A stretch of DNA of 64,000 nt from Prosthecobacter algae (GTDB lineage: Bacteria; Verrucomicrobiota; Verrucomicrobiia; Verrucomicrobiales; Verrucomicrobiaceae): the NCBI RefSeq assembly GCF_039542385.1, contig NZ_BAABIA010000002.1, forward strand, positions 310,001 to 374,000, read 5' to 3'. A program made the translations under genes and the position numbers. The notes under the pieces were generated by a model. That model was not told where the DNA came from, did not search any database, and saw nothing but the letters and a program-made list of their open reading frames with translations. This document shows, piece after piece, positions 1-9,640 of the stretch (positions are counted from its first letter, which is position 1; every line of letters begins with the position of its first letter).

Positions 1-3000
1 GGGCTTCCTCATCCTGCACCGGCACCCGGATCACGGGCTGCTCCGGCGAGATTTGGGTGACAAAATGACGGTGCACTTTGTTGCGCTCCACCGTGACCAG
101 GGCCGTCCCGGCGATGGGGGTTTTCACCACGATCACGGCCTCTTCACCGGGCTTCAGCTTCTTCTTTTCAGGCTGGAGATTGATGCGCGCGCCATCTTCC
201 ATGGCCCACGGGAACTCGCCGCCGCCAAGGATGTAAACTGGGAGGCGTGAGAGCATCTTCTTGCCCTTGGCATCTGTAGATTCGGCCGTCACAAAATAGA
301 CTCCGCCACGGGTGGGCTTGAAGCTGACCAGTGCCGTCGGGGCACTGTTGGCCGCCGGAGATTTCAGCTCGACGGTTTGTTTCAGTTCTTCACGCAGGAT
401 GACTTGGTCCTTGGTGGTCGAGCCTCCGCCTGCCGTGGCGATTTTCAGCGTGTGGTATTCCTGGCGTTCCACCTTCACTTCCACGCTCACACGGCCTGCG
501 GCGGGCTGGCCTTTGGAATCGATGGCCAACACATCCACCCGCACGTCCTGCCCGGCAGCACCAAAGAACTGCGGCCCTTTCAACCCCAGAATGTAGTCCG
601 CACCCGGCACCTCAAACTCAGTGGCCGCACTGATCGTCTGCTGGTTGATATCCGTCACCTCCGCCGTAACGCGCACCTGCTGCGGCAGGGCCGCTCGGTC
701 TGGAGGTGGCATGGGCATTTCCAGGGTGGCCGTGCCCTCATCGCTGAGGAAAACATCGCCATTCACCCACCACTCACCTTCTTCCTCAGAGTCGCTGTCG
801 TCGTAGTGCCCGTCGGCATCTCGGTCCTTGGCATACTGCGCCCATCGAGGCGCATCTCCGAAGTGGTAATCATCGTAGCCCTGCGGCGATGTGAAGGCGC
901 GGGAAGAGGAAGCTGTCCAGCTCGCCTTGGCCCGGCTGAGGGACTTGCCCATGTAATAATTCGCGCTCAAAGGCAGCTTCAACCGATCCGCCAGCACATC
1001 CAGTTTCTTGCCGTCCAGCTTCACTTCAAAGCTGTTGGGTTTGTAGTCATCCACGCGGAAGGAATAGAAGCCGCTGGCCCCTTGGTTTTCCTGGCCAGGA
1101 ACATCAAAGTGAACCATGAGTTCATACCAGCCCATGGGGCCTTCAGGGAGTTTGAAATCTTCGTTCCAGGAGCCATTTGGGCTGAAGGTGATCTCCTTCT
1201 CCAAGACCACGCGGTAACGCGGATCTCGAATGACCACGCGGGCCTTGGAGGATTCGGCATCAATGGTTAGGTCATCTGCCATTCTTGTGCGGGTCAGCGC
1301 CTTGACATGAGCGGTGTCACCTGGGCGATACAGGGGACGATCTGAAAACACAAAAGTGCGACGGACAGGCTTCCAGACATCTTCCCAGGCCGTGGGAATG
1401 TCATACGGGACGGCACCGCCAATGTGGGAGTCATCACAATCAAGTGCAGTGCAATCACCTGCCTTTTCCGCCAGCACAAGGGACGGATTGGCCCCTTTCA
1501 AAACGGCAATGCCATTGGCATCCGTATCGGCATAACCGATGAGCTTTTGCTCCGCATCCACCGCCGTCAAGCGCACACCACTCACCGGTTTACCCGTCTG
1601 CAAAGAAGTGACAAAAACCAGTGTCTCGCGCCCATTGCTCTTTTGCATGAGGCCAAGATCTGTGAACTGCACCAGCGTCTGAGTAATGACCCCTTTTTCA
1701 GTCACGCCATCTGCCGCCCGGCCTTCGAATTCCAGGAACAAAGGGGCCGCGACATCACCACCCAGCACCTCGCGCCAGTTGAGCTTTAGCATTTCGCTCT
1801 GATCCAGCGGTTTGGTCACGGGAAAGGTGCGATCAAAAACGACTGTACCAGGATAGGCATCCAGGGGCTCGGGCTTGAACTCCTTCTTCTTTTTCTCGTT
1901 CTGATAAAAGGCACTGCGGTAGGCCTCATACTTTTGCGTGGTTTGCAGCAGTTCAGGGCCGGTCAGCTTCTTCGCCCGCACTCGTACTTCGCGAACATTC
2001 GCCGCCGAGATTTCAAAGTCGCCGCCGCCTTTGGCGAGTTGAGTCCGCACAAAGGCCGGAGCAGCCACATAGGGGGCATTCGGGATGAATACCACCTCCT
2101 GCTCCGCCACCGCAGACAGTGGTAATCCGTCGCCAGACATGATGTTAGGCTCCACCACCACCCGATACGGCGTCTTCAAGGCGAAACCTCCGCTCAGGCG
2201 CAGGCTGTAGCCCTGGATCTCAGCCTTGAGGCCATTCACCGTCGGCTCGATGTGGACGGAGGCAGCCATCTTATCGGCCAGGGCCTGGATTTCCTCAGGC
2301 TTGGCAGGCGTGTCCTGGGTGGGCAGCAGGGCTTTGTTAAAAGCGATGTCGATGTAATAAGGCTGGTCAAAAGGCGTGTGGCCGCTGGTCTTGCGCACTT
2401 CAAAGGGCTTCACATCACCCAGGGCGATCGCATCCCCCGTGGCCAGATTGACATAACCCGAAGCATTCATCAGCGTGGGCTGGATGACGAGCTTCCATTT
2501 GTCCGCGACAGGCAGGGGCTCTTTCGGCTCGACGACAATGGCGCTGAGGCGGGTTGCCCCTTCGGCCAGGGTCGGTTTAACCTTGGCGATCTCTTCGGCC
2601 CAAGTGGGCTGCGGTTCGCTGTAGCGGGAGAAATCCTTGCCCGTGGCATGACGGGCAGTGGCCGGGATGGTGAGTGGTGGCGTTTCCGAAACAAAGGCGA
2701 TGTGAGCTGCGGCATCACCAGCGGTCACGTTGTCATTGAATTCGAAAAGGAACCTCGGCATGCGCCGGGCTTCGCTGTCGTTGAACCATTTGGGCGATTG
2801 GTCAATGACGCGGAACTGGGCGCTGTTGACCGAAGCGAGAGACTCCGTGGAAAGGGCCTTACCCGCGAGGTCGCGAAGGCCCGCCCGAAGGACAAAGTCG
2901 TAACTCGCATTGAACTTTGGGGCCTGAGTCAGTTTATACTGGCCGCTGCGCGTGCTCACCCACTGAAATTCACCCGCCAGGGCGGGCTTGATGACCAGAG

Positions 3001-3241
3001 GCGATTCCGGGTCCACCATACCGATCTTTTCCTTGGGAATCATCGGCGTGGGGAAGACCACCTCAAGAGTGCTTTCCGGCGAGAGCTCAGCCGGGTGAAT
3101 GGAAAACTCAGCTTCTAAAACAGGCTCGGCCCTGGTTTCGACACGGCTCTTTTTCACAGGAGCCGCCAAAGAGACAGACGTGGGCAGCAAGGCCGCCAAA
3201 CAGAGGGCTGAAGCCAGCCCAAAACGCGAGATAGGTTTCAT
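1..3241 (-). CDS. Alpha-2-macroglobulin family protein, 5' part (gene runs off the left edge)
   Basis: I translated the minus strand from an ATG at 3241 and found an uninterrupted frame to base 1, giving about 1080 residues of a longer protein. It opens with a Sec signal peptide (MKPISRFGLASALCLAALLP...) and no obvious lipobox. Macroglobulin-type beta domains follow. Around residue 630 is the family hallmark FSDRPLYRPGDTAHVKALTR, which precedes the bait and thioester region in bacterial homologues. Those later domains, including any CLEQ thioester, lie outside the window. Bacterial family members are periplasmic protease traps of roughly 1500-1900 residues, often paired with a penicillin-binding protein 1C gene, which would have to be further left. 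The family is well supported; the function as a protease inhibitor is inferred. Confidence 0.85.
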   Translation of the reverse strand, partial: MKPISRFGLASALCLAALLPTSVSLAAPVKKSRVETRAEPVLEAEFSIHPAELSPESTLEVVFPTPMIPKEKIGMVDPESPLVIKPALAGEFQWVSTRSGQYKLTQAPKFNASYDFVLRAGLRDLAGKALSTESLASVNSAQFRVIDQSPKWFNDSEARRMPRFLFEFNDNVTAGDAAAHIAFVSETPPLTIPATARHATGKDFSRYSEPQPTWAEEIAKVKPTLAEGATRLSAIVVEPKEPLPVADKWKLVIQPTLMNASGYVNLATGDAIALGDVKPFEVRKTSGHTPFDQPYYIDIAFNKALLPTQDTPAKPEEIQALADKMAASVHIEPTVNGLKAEIQGYSLRLSGGFALKTPYRVVVEPNIMSGDGLPLSAVAEQEVVFIPNAPYVAAPAFVRTQLAKGGGDFEISAANVREVRVRAKKLTGPELLQTTQKYEAYRSAFYQNEKKKKEFKPEPLDAYPGTVVFDRTFPVTKPLDQSEMLKLNWREVLGGDVAAPLFLEFEGRAADGVTEKGVITQTLVQFTDLGLMQKSNGRETLVFVTSLQTGKPVSGVRLTAVDAEQKLIGYADTDANGIAVLKGANPSLVLAEKAGDCTALDCDDSHIGGAVPYDIPTAWEDVWKPVRRTFVFSDRPLYRPGDTAHVKALTRTRMADDLTIDAESSKARVVIRDPRYRVVLEKEITFSPNGSWNEDFKLPEGPMGWYELMVHFDVPGQENQGASGFYSFRVDDYKPNSFEVKLDGKKLDVLADRLKLPLSANYYMGKSLSRAKASWTASSSRAFTSPQGYDDYHFGDAPRWAQYAKDRDADGHYDDSDSEEEGEWWVNGDVFLSDEGTATLEMPMPPPDRAALPQQVRVTAEVTDINQQTISAATEFEVPGADYILGLKGPQFFGAAGQDVRVDVLAIDSKGQPAAGRVSVEVKVERQEYHTLKIATAGGGSTTKDQVILREELKQTVELKSPAANSAPTALVSFKPTRGGVYFVTAESTDAKGKKMLSRLPVYILGGGEFPWAMEDGARINLQPEKKKLKPGEEAVIVVKTPIAGTALVTVERNKVHRHFVTQISPEQPVIRVPVQDEEA

Positions 3242-3339
3242 GACGTGCGGGGAAATTCGCTGAGTGAGAATAGCACACTGACGAAGACGCACGGAAAAGA
3301 ATTTAGTCTTTTCTGACTCTGCTGAGGTTTTTAATCTTT

Positions 3340-3519
3340 TTAGATCTGTTTGTTACTTTTGAACCAAAAACAGCCGACCAAAACGGGTGGCAAGGCGAGC
3401 AAGGCCCAAGAAAGCCAATCCCACCCCCCCTCGGCGACGAGGGCCAAGATGAGAGCCGTGAGAGAAGTGATAGCGAGGAGGGCGGGGATGCCCCAGGTAG
3501 TGCGGCGTAAAGTCGTCAT
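3340..3519 (-). CDS. 59-residue membrane protein translationally coupled to the PepSY gene
   Basis: A small frame starts with ATG at 3519, overlapping the TGA of the PepSY gene in an ATGA (four-base) overlap, and ends with TAA at 3340. The product has two hydrophobic stretches (about residues 11-29 and 36-52) joined by a short EGGWDW loop and ends KSNKQI, so it should be a two-helix inner-membrane protein. I do not recognise a named family. The overlap and order (receptor, PepSY, this gene) suggest it is the last gene of the iron-uptake operon, perhaps a partner of the PepSY protein. It is easily missed because of its length; the frame and coupling are seen directly, the role is inference. 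Confidence 0.65.
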   Translation of the reverse strand: MTTLRRTTWGIPALLAITSLTALILALVAEGGWDWLSWALLALPPVLVGCFWFKSNKQI

Positions 3520-4643
3520 TTAGTAGCCTCTTGAAGCAGGGTGATGTCACGGCGGCGGCCACGCAGCTTGGCGACAAATAGATACAGCCCACTGATACAG
3601 AGAATGATGGTGAGCAGGGTAAACAGAGCCCAGATGATCCGCAGCGGTGTGCCCGCATAATCGCCAAAATGCAACGGACCACTGACGAAGAGCGCCTGAA
3701 TATACCAGGGGGCATCACTGGCCACGGTGAGGTCGCCAGAGGAGGCATCCACCAGGGTTAGCTTGGGCACCCGCTTGGCCAGCCCGGTCTCTGCAGCCAT
3801 AAAAAGGGTGAAATGATGGCGGCCTGTCAACTGCGTGCCAGGAAAGACGGCGAACTGGAGCCGATGTTCTGGCCAGGCTTTCTGAGCAGTCTGAATGGCT
3901 TGATCGAGCGGCACGATGCTTCCGGGCGCTGGGCGATCTTTGAAAGGGGCCGTCATGGCAGCGAGGTCGTGGCTCTGATAGATCATTAGGAGGGGTTTCC
4001 CCAGTTCCAAAATGATCCCCGTCAAACAGACAACACAGCACCAAGCCACGGTAGAGATGCCAACGAGATTATGTAAGTCCAACTGCAAGAGACGACCCCC
4101 GCGCTCACGGCGAATCATGCCAAACATCAAGTTACGCATGAACGGCGCATAGATCACCACCCCAGAGATCAAAGCTACAAAGAAAGCGATGCCAACCAGA
4201 GCGAGATAAAGCTCGCCCATGAAACCAGCGAAGAGATTCGCATGTAGATTCAGCACCATCATGCTGAAGGTTTCATCCAGCTTCACGTCCGCCACTTGGC
4301 CTGTAAAGCCATCTAGAATGACGGCCTCGCTCTTAGCCAGGTCTTCTACCCCTGGCGGCAGCATGGTCACAAAGATGCGCCCGGGGTGATCCTCATCCTC
4401 CGAGTAAACCGCTGGTGCCCAGCCGGGGCGAGACTCCCGCGCAGCATCCACCAATTGACCAGGCGGCAGCATGGTTTTCCCTTCATGCTGGATCTCAGGC
4501 ATGGTGCCGAGCATGGCATCAATCTCAGGATGAAAGATAAGCAAGAGGCCCGTGACGCAGAGAAGCAGCAGATTCGCAGTGCAAAAGAGACTAGTCCAGC
4601 GATGCAGAATGGTCCAGCGGCGGAGGGAAGTTGGGGTGGCCAT
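3516..4643 (-). CDS. PepSY-associated transmembrane protein, iron-uptake type
   Basis: This 375-residue protein has the four-helix layout of the PepSY_TM family: helix 1 at about residues 14-36, a periplasmic PepSY-like region, helices near 140-165 and 190-215, a second periplasmic region, and a last helix near 335-362. Family members accompany TonB-dependent siderophore receptors and are thought to help release or reduce iron in the periplasm; the exact reaction is not settled. The start lies 4 bases after the stop of the receptor gene and the end overlaps the next small gene, so the three form one operon. Confidence 0.85.
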   Translation of the reverse strand: MATPTSLRRWTILHRWTSLFCTANLLLLCVTGLLLIFHPEIDAMLGTMPEIQHEGKTMLPPGQLVDAARESRPGWAPAVYSEDEDHPGRIFVTMLPPGVEDLAKSEAVILDGFTGQVADVKLDETFSMMVLNLHANLFAGFMGELYLALVGIAFFVALISGVVIYAPFMRNLMFGMIRRERGGRLLQLDLHNLVGISTVAWCCVVCLTGIILELGKPLLMIYQSHDLAAMTAPFKDRPAPGSIVPLDQAIQTAQKAWPEHRLQFAVFPGTQLTGRHHFTLFMAAETGLAKRVPKLTLVDASSGDLTVASDAPWYIQALFVSGPLHFGDYAGTPLRIIWALFTLLTIILCISGLYLFVAKLRGRRRDITLLQEATK

Positions 4644-4647
4644 GAGA

Positions 4648-6831
4648 TCAAAACTCGAATTTCACGGAGGCAATGAAGGTGCGTGCATTGCCGGCCTGGA
4701 CCATCGTGGCGTTATCCGTGGCGTAGAAGACTTCGTTGTCGAAAAGGTTCTTCACATTGAGCTGCACCTGCCAGTTATTGCGACGGTAAAACACCAGCGC
4801 ATCGGTTTGTGCAAAGCCCGCAAGATTACCAGTATTCGCAGTATCCACGGCCACTCGGTCGCTCATGTAAACACCACCACCGAAACCCAGGCCTTTCAGT
4901 TTTCCCGTCTGGATCTCATAGGTGGTGAAGATGCTGCCACTGTGTTCAGGAACTCCCGGACGGCGATTGCCAACATTAGCTCCGTTAGGTGCCTCGGTGA
5001 TGTGGCTGTCCAGGTAGGCATAGTTCATTAACAACCTCCAGCCAGGGGCCAGTTCTCCGGCGAGGTCCAGCTCAAAGCCTCGGCTGCGTTCCTCCCCAGC
5101 ATTGATGGAAAACAAGGGATTGCTAGGGTCAGTGCCAGCAACATCGGTCTTATTGATCTGGAAGAAGGCAGCGCTGGCAATGAATCGGCCATCCAATAGC
5201 TCCGTCTTAGCCCCCAGCTCAAACTGACGACCACGCTCGGGGTCCAAGCTTTCACCGCTGGAGGTTCTCAGAGCGATGTTTTTGAAAGAGTAAGTGCTCT
5301 CTGAATAACTGCCGTAGACAGCGAGTTGCGGAAGAGGTTTGAACACCAGCCCCGCAAAGGGATTGAGGCTGCCCTGATCCAACTCTGCAAGCGAATCGGC
5401 AAAAGGCACGCCCGGGTCCGCATACGTGACTTCATGGGTGCCATCGAACCACTCCAGACGAGCCCCTAAGTTCAGGAACAGGGATTCGCCAAAGGAGATT
5501 TTGTCCATCAGCAGGAAGGAATAGGCCTTCGCATCCGTCTGGGTCACTTCAGAAAAGCGGTTGGGAAGCCCCGGCAGGAGAGGCAAGGGCTGATAACCTG
5601 TGTAAACAGGATTGTAGGGATTGAGGCTGGTATGCCCGCTGAGGTAGCGAGTGTTGTCATTGTTTTGAAAATCGAACTCGGCGGAGAGAAGCAGCTCGTT
5701 TTTAACATCGGGATAGAGATCCCAGGTGATGACGTGATCCAGCCGTGTCGTGAAATAATGCTCGGAAAAGTCTGTGGCTGAGGCAGAGCGAGCAATGTCA
5801 CCCGTGACCGGGTCTTGGAGAGGCCCTGTAAAGTTAAAAAGAATGAAGTAGCCACCTTCACTGGTGGAGGTCAGTCCATGCATGGAGAGCGTGGTTTTGT
5901 GATGCTCATTCCAGCGATGCTCTAAAGTGAGGAGCGCACGGTAGGTATCCGTGACATTGCGGGTAAAATCTGTTTCACCCAGGTAGCGGTCGTAAGGAAT
6001 GCCTTTGACAACACTGCCGTTTTGATACGGCATGCCAGGAATGGTGGAGCGATCATCGTGGGTGTATTCCGCACGGAATTGGAGCTGCGTATCCTCGCTG
6101 ATCTTCCAGGCGAAGGCCGGTGCCACCATGGTGCGCTCCGACTGAACATAATCGATGTAAGAATCACCGGTCTCAAAAGCCCCATCAAAACGAAGAGCGA
6201 ACTTATCCGGGACCGCTTCCCAATTCGCATTGAGCTGGGTGCGGTAAAAATCAAAACTACCGACCATCTGCTGAATGCTGTAGGCATCCTCAAAGGCGGC
6301 ACTGCGAGTGATGTAGTTCACCACGCCGCCAGGCTCGCCCCGACCAAAGAGGATGGAAGCAGGGCCCTTGAGCACCTCGATCTGTTGGAGATTTGCTACA
6401 TCTGTGGGAGCAACGGCATTAAAAACGATGCCGCCCGGCACAGTGCCTGCCCGGAAGCCATCTTTGATATAAGATTGTTGGGAAAAGCCGCGCAGACGAT
6501 AGGTCTCGCCCGTGCCGGTGAAGGAACCGCTGCGCTGCACGCCGCTGACATTTTGCACCGCCTCCTGGGGGTCGATAATCGCCCGGTCTTGAATGACCTG
6601 CTGAGTCACCGTCTGCACAGAGCGGGAGCTCTCCATCACCTTCTCAGGCAGACGGGAGGCCGAGCTGGAAACTGGAGCCACGTAGTTGGTCTTGGGCTCT
6701 GCCTCCGCCGTGACCACAATCTCAGGCAAAACCTCTTCATCAGAGTTGGGGTTACCAGATAATTCCTGTGCGCTGAGGCGTGGGAAGGACAGGCTAATAA
6801 GAAAAAGAAACAACAACGGGGTAGGCTTCAT
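4648..6831 (-). CDS. TonB-dependent siderophore receptor
   Basis: This 727-residue protein has a signal peptide ending near LSAQE, a TonB box (EIVVTAEAE, about residues 37-45), a plug domain with the conserved VLKGPASILFGRGEPGG segment near residues 150-170, and a long barrel ending in phenylalanine (SVKFEF), as expected for an outer-membrane barrel. The plug and the YRLRGF motif match the FhuA/FpvA/FoxA type that takes up ferric hydroxamates or related siderophores. It sits between an AraC/PchR-type regulator and a PepSY protein, the common arrangement for a siderophore-induced receptor. A Fur-box-like palindrome lies 13 bases before the ATG. Substrate is unknown. Confidence 0.92.
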   Translation of the reverse strand: MKPTPLLFLFLISLSFPRLSAQELSGNPNSDEEVLPEIVVTAEAEPKTNYVAPVSSSASRLPEKVMESSRSVQTVTQQVIQDRAIIDPQEAVQNVSGVQRSGSFTGTGETYRLRGFSQQSYIKDGFRAGTVPGGIVFNAVAPTDVANLQQIEVLKGPASILFGRGEPGGVVNYITRSAAFEDAYSIQQMVGSFDFYRTQLNANWEAVPDKFALRFDGAFETGDSYIDYVQSERTMVAPAFAWKISEDTQLQFRAEYTHDDRSTIPGMPYQNGSVVKGIPYDRYLGETDFTRNVTDTYRALLTLEHRWNEHHKTTLSMHGLTSTSEGGYFILFNFTGPLQDPVTGDIARSASATDFSEHYFTTRLDHVITWDLYPDVKNELLLSAEFDFQNNDNTRYLSGHTSLNPYNPVYTGYQPLPLLPGLPNRFSEVTQTDAKAYSFLLMDKISFGESLFLNLGARLEWFDGTHEVTYADPGVPFADSLAELDQGSLNPFAGLVFKPLPQLAVYGSYSESTYSFKNIALRTSSGESLDPERGRQFELGAKTELLDGRFIASAAFFQINKTDVAGTDPSNPLFSINAGEERSRGFELDLAGELAPGWRLLMNYAYLDSHITEAPNGANVGNRRPGVPEHSGSIFTTYEIQTGKLKGLGFGGGVYMSDRVAVDTANTGNLAGFAQTDALVFYRRNNWQVQLNVKNLFDNEVFYATDNATMVQAGNARTFIASVKFEF

Positions 6832-6843
6832 GAAGGAAGCTAA

Positions 6844-6858
6844 TGAGACCCATTATCA
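6844..6858. promoter_or_regulatory. Putative Fur box upstream of the siderophore receptor
   Basis: The sequence TGAGACC-C-ATTATCA is a 7-1-7 inverted repeat. The right half is a perfect Fur half-site (TGATAAT on the minus strand) and the left half matches at 4 of 7 positions. It lies in the 51-base gap between the AraC-type gene and the receptor ATG at 6831, where a repressor could block receptor transcription when iron is plentiful. Identification is by eye from the consensus. Confidence 0.55.
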
Positions 6859-6882
6859 TTTCAATTTCTACCTCATGACGTT

Positions 6883-7974
6883 TTATTTCTGACGAGTGGC
6901 GTTCAACTGAAACTGCTTCGGATTTATTCCAAAGTGCTGCTTAAACAGTGCAGCGAAGTGGCTGGGATTATTGATTCCAACCATGTGGGAGGCATCCAAA
7001 ATGCTACACTCTCCATGCGCCAAGAGCGTGCGGGCTTTCTGCAAACGCTGTTGCCGGAGGTAACCGAAAGTAGTGGTACCGAAAACCTGATGAAAACCTG
7101 CCTTGAGCTTCGATTCACTGAGTGAAAACCGGTGGGCGAGTTCCGCAAGTGTGGGGGGTGCGTCCAAAGATTGTCGAAGAAATTCCGCAGCGGCGTGGAT
7201 GCGCTCCATGTCCTGGGGGCTCAAACGACGAGGGGCCGTCAATGCCGGAGAGGGACTGAGCGAGTGGAGCATTTCCACGATCAGATCCAGGCAGCGCGCC
7301 TCCATAAAAAGCGCCCGGCACATTCCCTGAAGAGGACATTTCTGGATTTGCTCCACCACCAGTCGGGCCCGGAGCGTGATAGGGCTGATCAGGCACGGCT
7401 CCCCTTCCCCTTTGAAAAAACGTCGGAGCAACGGGTGCTCGGTCAGCTCCTTTTCCGTCAGCCATTGGCGAAATTGACTACCTTCAATGGCTAGAGTCAG
7501 GTGGCTGGCTTTGCGACCATTGGCAGTCGGCATGGCCCGATGTTGGCTGCTCTGGCAGTAACGTAGAAGGGACATGCTGCCAGAATAGCGGTCGTAAATC
7601 CGGCGGCGTCCTCCCGATATCTCCTGCCAGTGCCCCTCAAGGGCAAAGGTGACGACGTAAAAGTCAATCTCCTCATCGCAGCGAAGGCGGAGCTGACGGT
7701 CAAATACCTCATCCGCCCAATGCATGTAGAATCCAGAACGCACCGTGCGAACGGTCGTTCCGCCACGTACCCAGGTGACATTCGGCACGTATTCCGCCTC
7801 CACAATTTCCCCTTTTTCTTCTACGTGAGACGCCTCTACATAGACCTCATGCAGCTCAGAGGAGGTGAGTTCGTAAATGCTTGAGGAACGTGCCATAAAA
7901 AGGCGAGGCAAACGAGAAAGGAGCTTCGAGCTTAACTTATTGAGCCGAAATCTCAACAACTTTCCAGGTGGCAT
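6883..7974 (-). CDS. AraC-family regulator, PchR-like
   Basis: The C-terminal ~100 residues form an AraC-type double helix-turn-helix (LAHRFSLSESKLKAGFHQVF, then FGYLRQQRLQKARTLL and a second helix pair ending FGINPKQFQ). The N-terminal part resembles PchR-like sensors, which bind ferric siderophores and activate the adjacent receptor gene. The frame is open from an ATG at 7974 (363 residues), but an internal ATG at 7896 giving MARSSSIYEL is an equally good start; neither has a clear ribosome site. It lies 51 bases upstream of the TonB receptor on the same strand, so it probably controls that operon, with Fur. Confidence 0.85.
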   Translation of the reverse strand: MPPGKLLRFRLNKLSSKLLSRLPRLFMARSSSIYELTSSELHEVYVEASHVEEKGEIVEAEYVPNVTWVRGGTTVRTVRSGFYMHWADEVFDRQLRLRCDEEIDFYVVTFALEGHWQEISGGRRRIYDRYSGSMSLLRYCQSSQHRAMPTANGRKASHLTLAIEGSQFRQWLTEKELTEHPLLRRFFKGEGEPCLISPITLRARLVVEQIQKCPLQGMCRALFMEARCLDLIVEMLHSLSPSPALTAPRRLSPQDMERIHAAAEFLRQSLDAPPTLAELAHRFSLSESKLKAGFHQVFGTTTFGYLRQQRLQKARTLLAHGECSILDASHMVGINNPSHFAALFKQHFGINPKQFQLNATRQK

Positions 7975-8047
7975 GGAAAATCAAATGGGGCAGCTCAGTT
8001 CGAAGTGATTGATTCGGCGCGCAGAAGCGACACGGTATTCTCCCGAC

Positions 8048-8638
8048 ATGCTCACAGATCTGCACAATTATCTTTATCACCTCGAGCCGACTGGTGGCAT
8101 TCCGCTGAAGCCGACAGGCATCGTGCTGGGGCTGCTCCTTCTGGTGACCCACCTGTGGGCATGGAAAAATGCAGATCGTACGAAGGAGTTTCTGAAAGCC
8201 TTTCCACGCCATTATGGCTGGGGAGCGGCCTTGCTGAGCATCGGTTTCGTCTGGGGCATGATGTGCCTTTTCAACATGGACATGGGCGAATTCTTCTTTT
8301 TGCGGAGATGGTTCCTGATGGTGGTGCCCATCGGTTTTGTCCTAGTGCTGATGTATGTGAAGGAGTTCCTGGCGGTGCGTGCCCTGGGCTCACTGATGCT
8401 GCTGGCCGCAGGTCCTGTGCTGGCGGCAGCCTTTCTCCAGCCGCCTGTGACGCGACTGCTGCTGCCCATCCTGGCCTACGTCTGGATCATCGTCGGCATG
8501 TTCTTTGTCGGCATGCCTTACCTGATGCGGGACTGGACGAACTGGCTGTTGGCCAAACCTGCCCGCTGGAATCTTGCCGTCTGGTCCGGCGTTGCCTACG
8601 GGGCGCTACTGCTGGTGCTGGCCATCACGACCTACTAG
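8048..8638 (+). CDS. Polytopic membrane protein of unknown function
   Basis: I chose the ATG at 8048 (MLTDLHNYLYHLEP) over an upstream in-frame ATG at 8009, because the extra residues are not hydrophobic and lie in the divergent promoter region shared with the AraC gene. The 196-residue product has about five or six hydrophobic helices with short charged loops and no recognisable catalytic motif. It ends 6 bases before the glycosyltransferase gene, so the two are probably cotranscribed. Function unknown. Confidence 0.7.
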   Translation: MLTDLHNYLYHLEPTGGIPLKPTGIVLGLLLLVTHLWAWKNADRTKEFLKAFPRHYGWGAALLSIGFVWGMMCLFNMDMGEFFFLRRWFLMVVPIGFVLVLMYVKEFLAVRALGSLMLLAAGPVLAAAFLQPPVTRLLLPILAYVWIIVGMFFVGMPYLMRDWTNWLLAKPARWNLAVWSGVAYGALLLVLAITTY

Positions 8639-8644
8639 ACCTTT

Positions 8645-9562
8645 ATGGAGCGCCAGAAACCGCGCATCCTCGTCATTCGCGGTGGGGCCATCGGGGATTT
8701 TATCCTCACCCTGCCCGCGATCCGACTGATCCGGGAAACTCTGTCTGGATGTCACGTGGAGATCCTGGGCTATCCGGGCATCATGGAACTGGCAGTGAAA
8801 GCCGGGCTGGCAGATTCCGTACGCAGCTTGGAACACCGTTCCATGGCCCTGCTATTTGCCAAAGGAGCCCCGCTGGACCCGGCCCTGGTGGAGTATCTGC
8901 TGAGCTTCAAGGTGATCGTCAGTTACCTGTTCGATCCCGATGGAGTCCTGCGCGGCCAGCTTGAAGTCATCGGCGTGAAGACGCTGCTGGAATGCCCCCA
9001 CTCCGTCAAACCGGGCAAGGGCCATGCCGCCATGCAACTGGCGAAGCCTCTGGAAAAGCTGGCGATGTATCTGGACGAGCCGGACTGGCGAACACCACTG
9101 TTTGCCCGAGCGGAGGCGGCTTCAAAACCAATCCGCATCGCCCTCCACCTCGGCAGCGGCTCGACCCACAAAAACTGGGCGCTGGAGAACTGGCAGGCGG
9201 TGACGGCAGCCCTCCAACAACAGAGACCCGAGCTGGAATTGGTGCTCATCACCGGAGAGGCGGAACTGGAACGCGGGGTCTCTGTATCAGGATTCAAGAC
9301 GACCGAGCATTGGCACGCCCTGCCACTGCCTGAACTGGCGGACCGCCTGGTGACCTGCGATTTCTTTCTGGGACATGACAGCGGCATCTCGCACCTGGCC
9401 TCCGCCTGCGGGGTGCCGTGCCTGCTGCTTTTTGGGCCGACGAATCCGGACATCTGGGCACCTCCTCAGCAGGGAGTCAGCGTTATTCGGGCTGAAAAAG
9501 GCGATTGGGAGCAACTGACACCTGAAAAGGTCATCCCTGCGGTGATGGAACGTCTTCCGTAA
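8645..9562 (+). CDS. Glycosyltransferase family 9 (heptosyltransferase-like)
   Basis: This 305-residue protein begins with the GT9 Rossmann motif (ILVIRGGAIGDFILTLPAIR) and carries the C-terminal nucleotide-sugar-binding segment (FFLGHDSGISHLASACGVPCLLLFGPT). Members transfer heptose or other sugars onto lipopolysaccharide core at the cytoplasmic face of the inner membrane. No other LPS genes are adjacent, so the sugar and acceptor cannot be named. It follows the membrane-protein gene after a 6-base gap. Confidence 0.87.
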   Translation: MERQKPRILVIRGGAIGDFILTLPAIRLIRETLSGCHVEILGYPGIMELAVKAGLADSVRSLEHRSMALLFAKGAPLDPALVEYLLSFKVIVSYLFDPDGVLRGQLEVIGVKTLLECPHSVKPGKGHAAMQLAKPLEKLAMYLDEPDWRTPLFARAEAASKPIRIALHLGSGSTHKNWALENWQAVTAALQQQRPELELVLITGEAELERGVSVSGFKTTEHWHALPLPELADRLVTCDFFLGHDSGISHLASACGVPCLLLFGPTNPDIWAPPQQGVSVIRAEKGDWEQLTPEKVIPAVMERLP

Positions 9563-9640
9563 GAGCGATAACAATAAGCTCGAAACTCGCCTCAAGCCTT
9601 AGCTTGTGACGCTCCCGTGACATGCTAAAGGTTTTCCATC

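Noticed and set aside
377-3118. Long plus-strand frames at the left edge
   Set aside because: They are antisense to the alpha-2-macroglobulin frame, which has a signal peptide and family motif and runs uninterrupted from 3241 to base 1.
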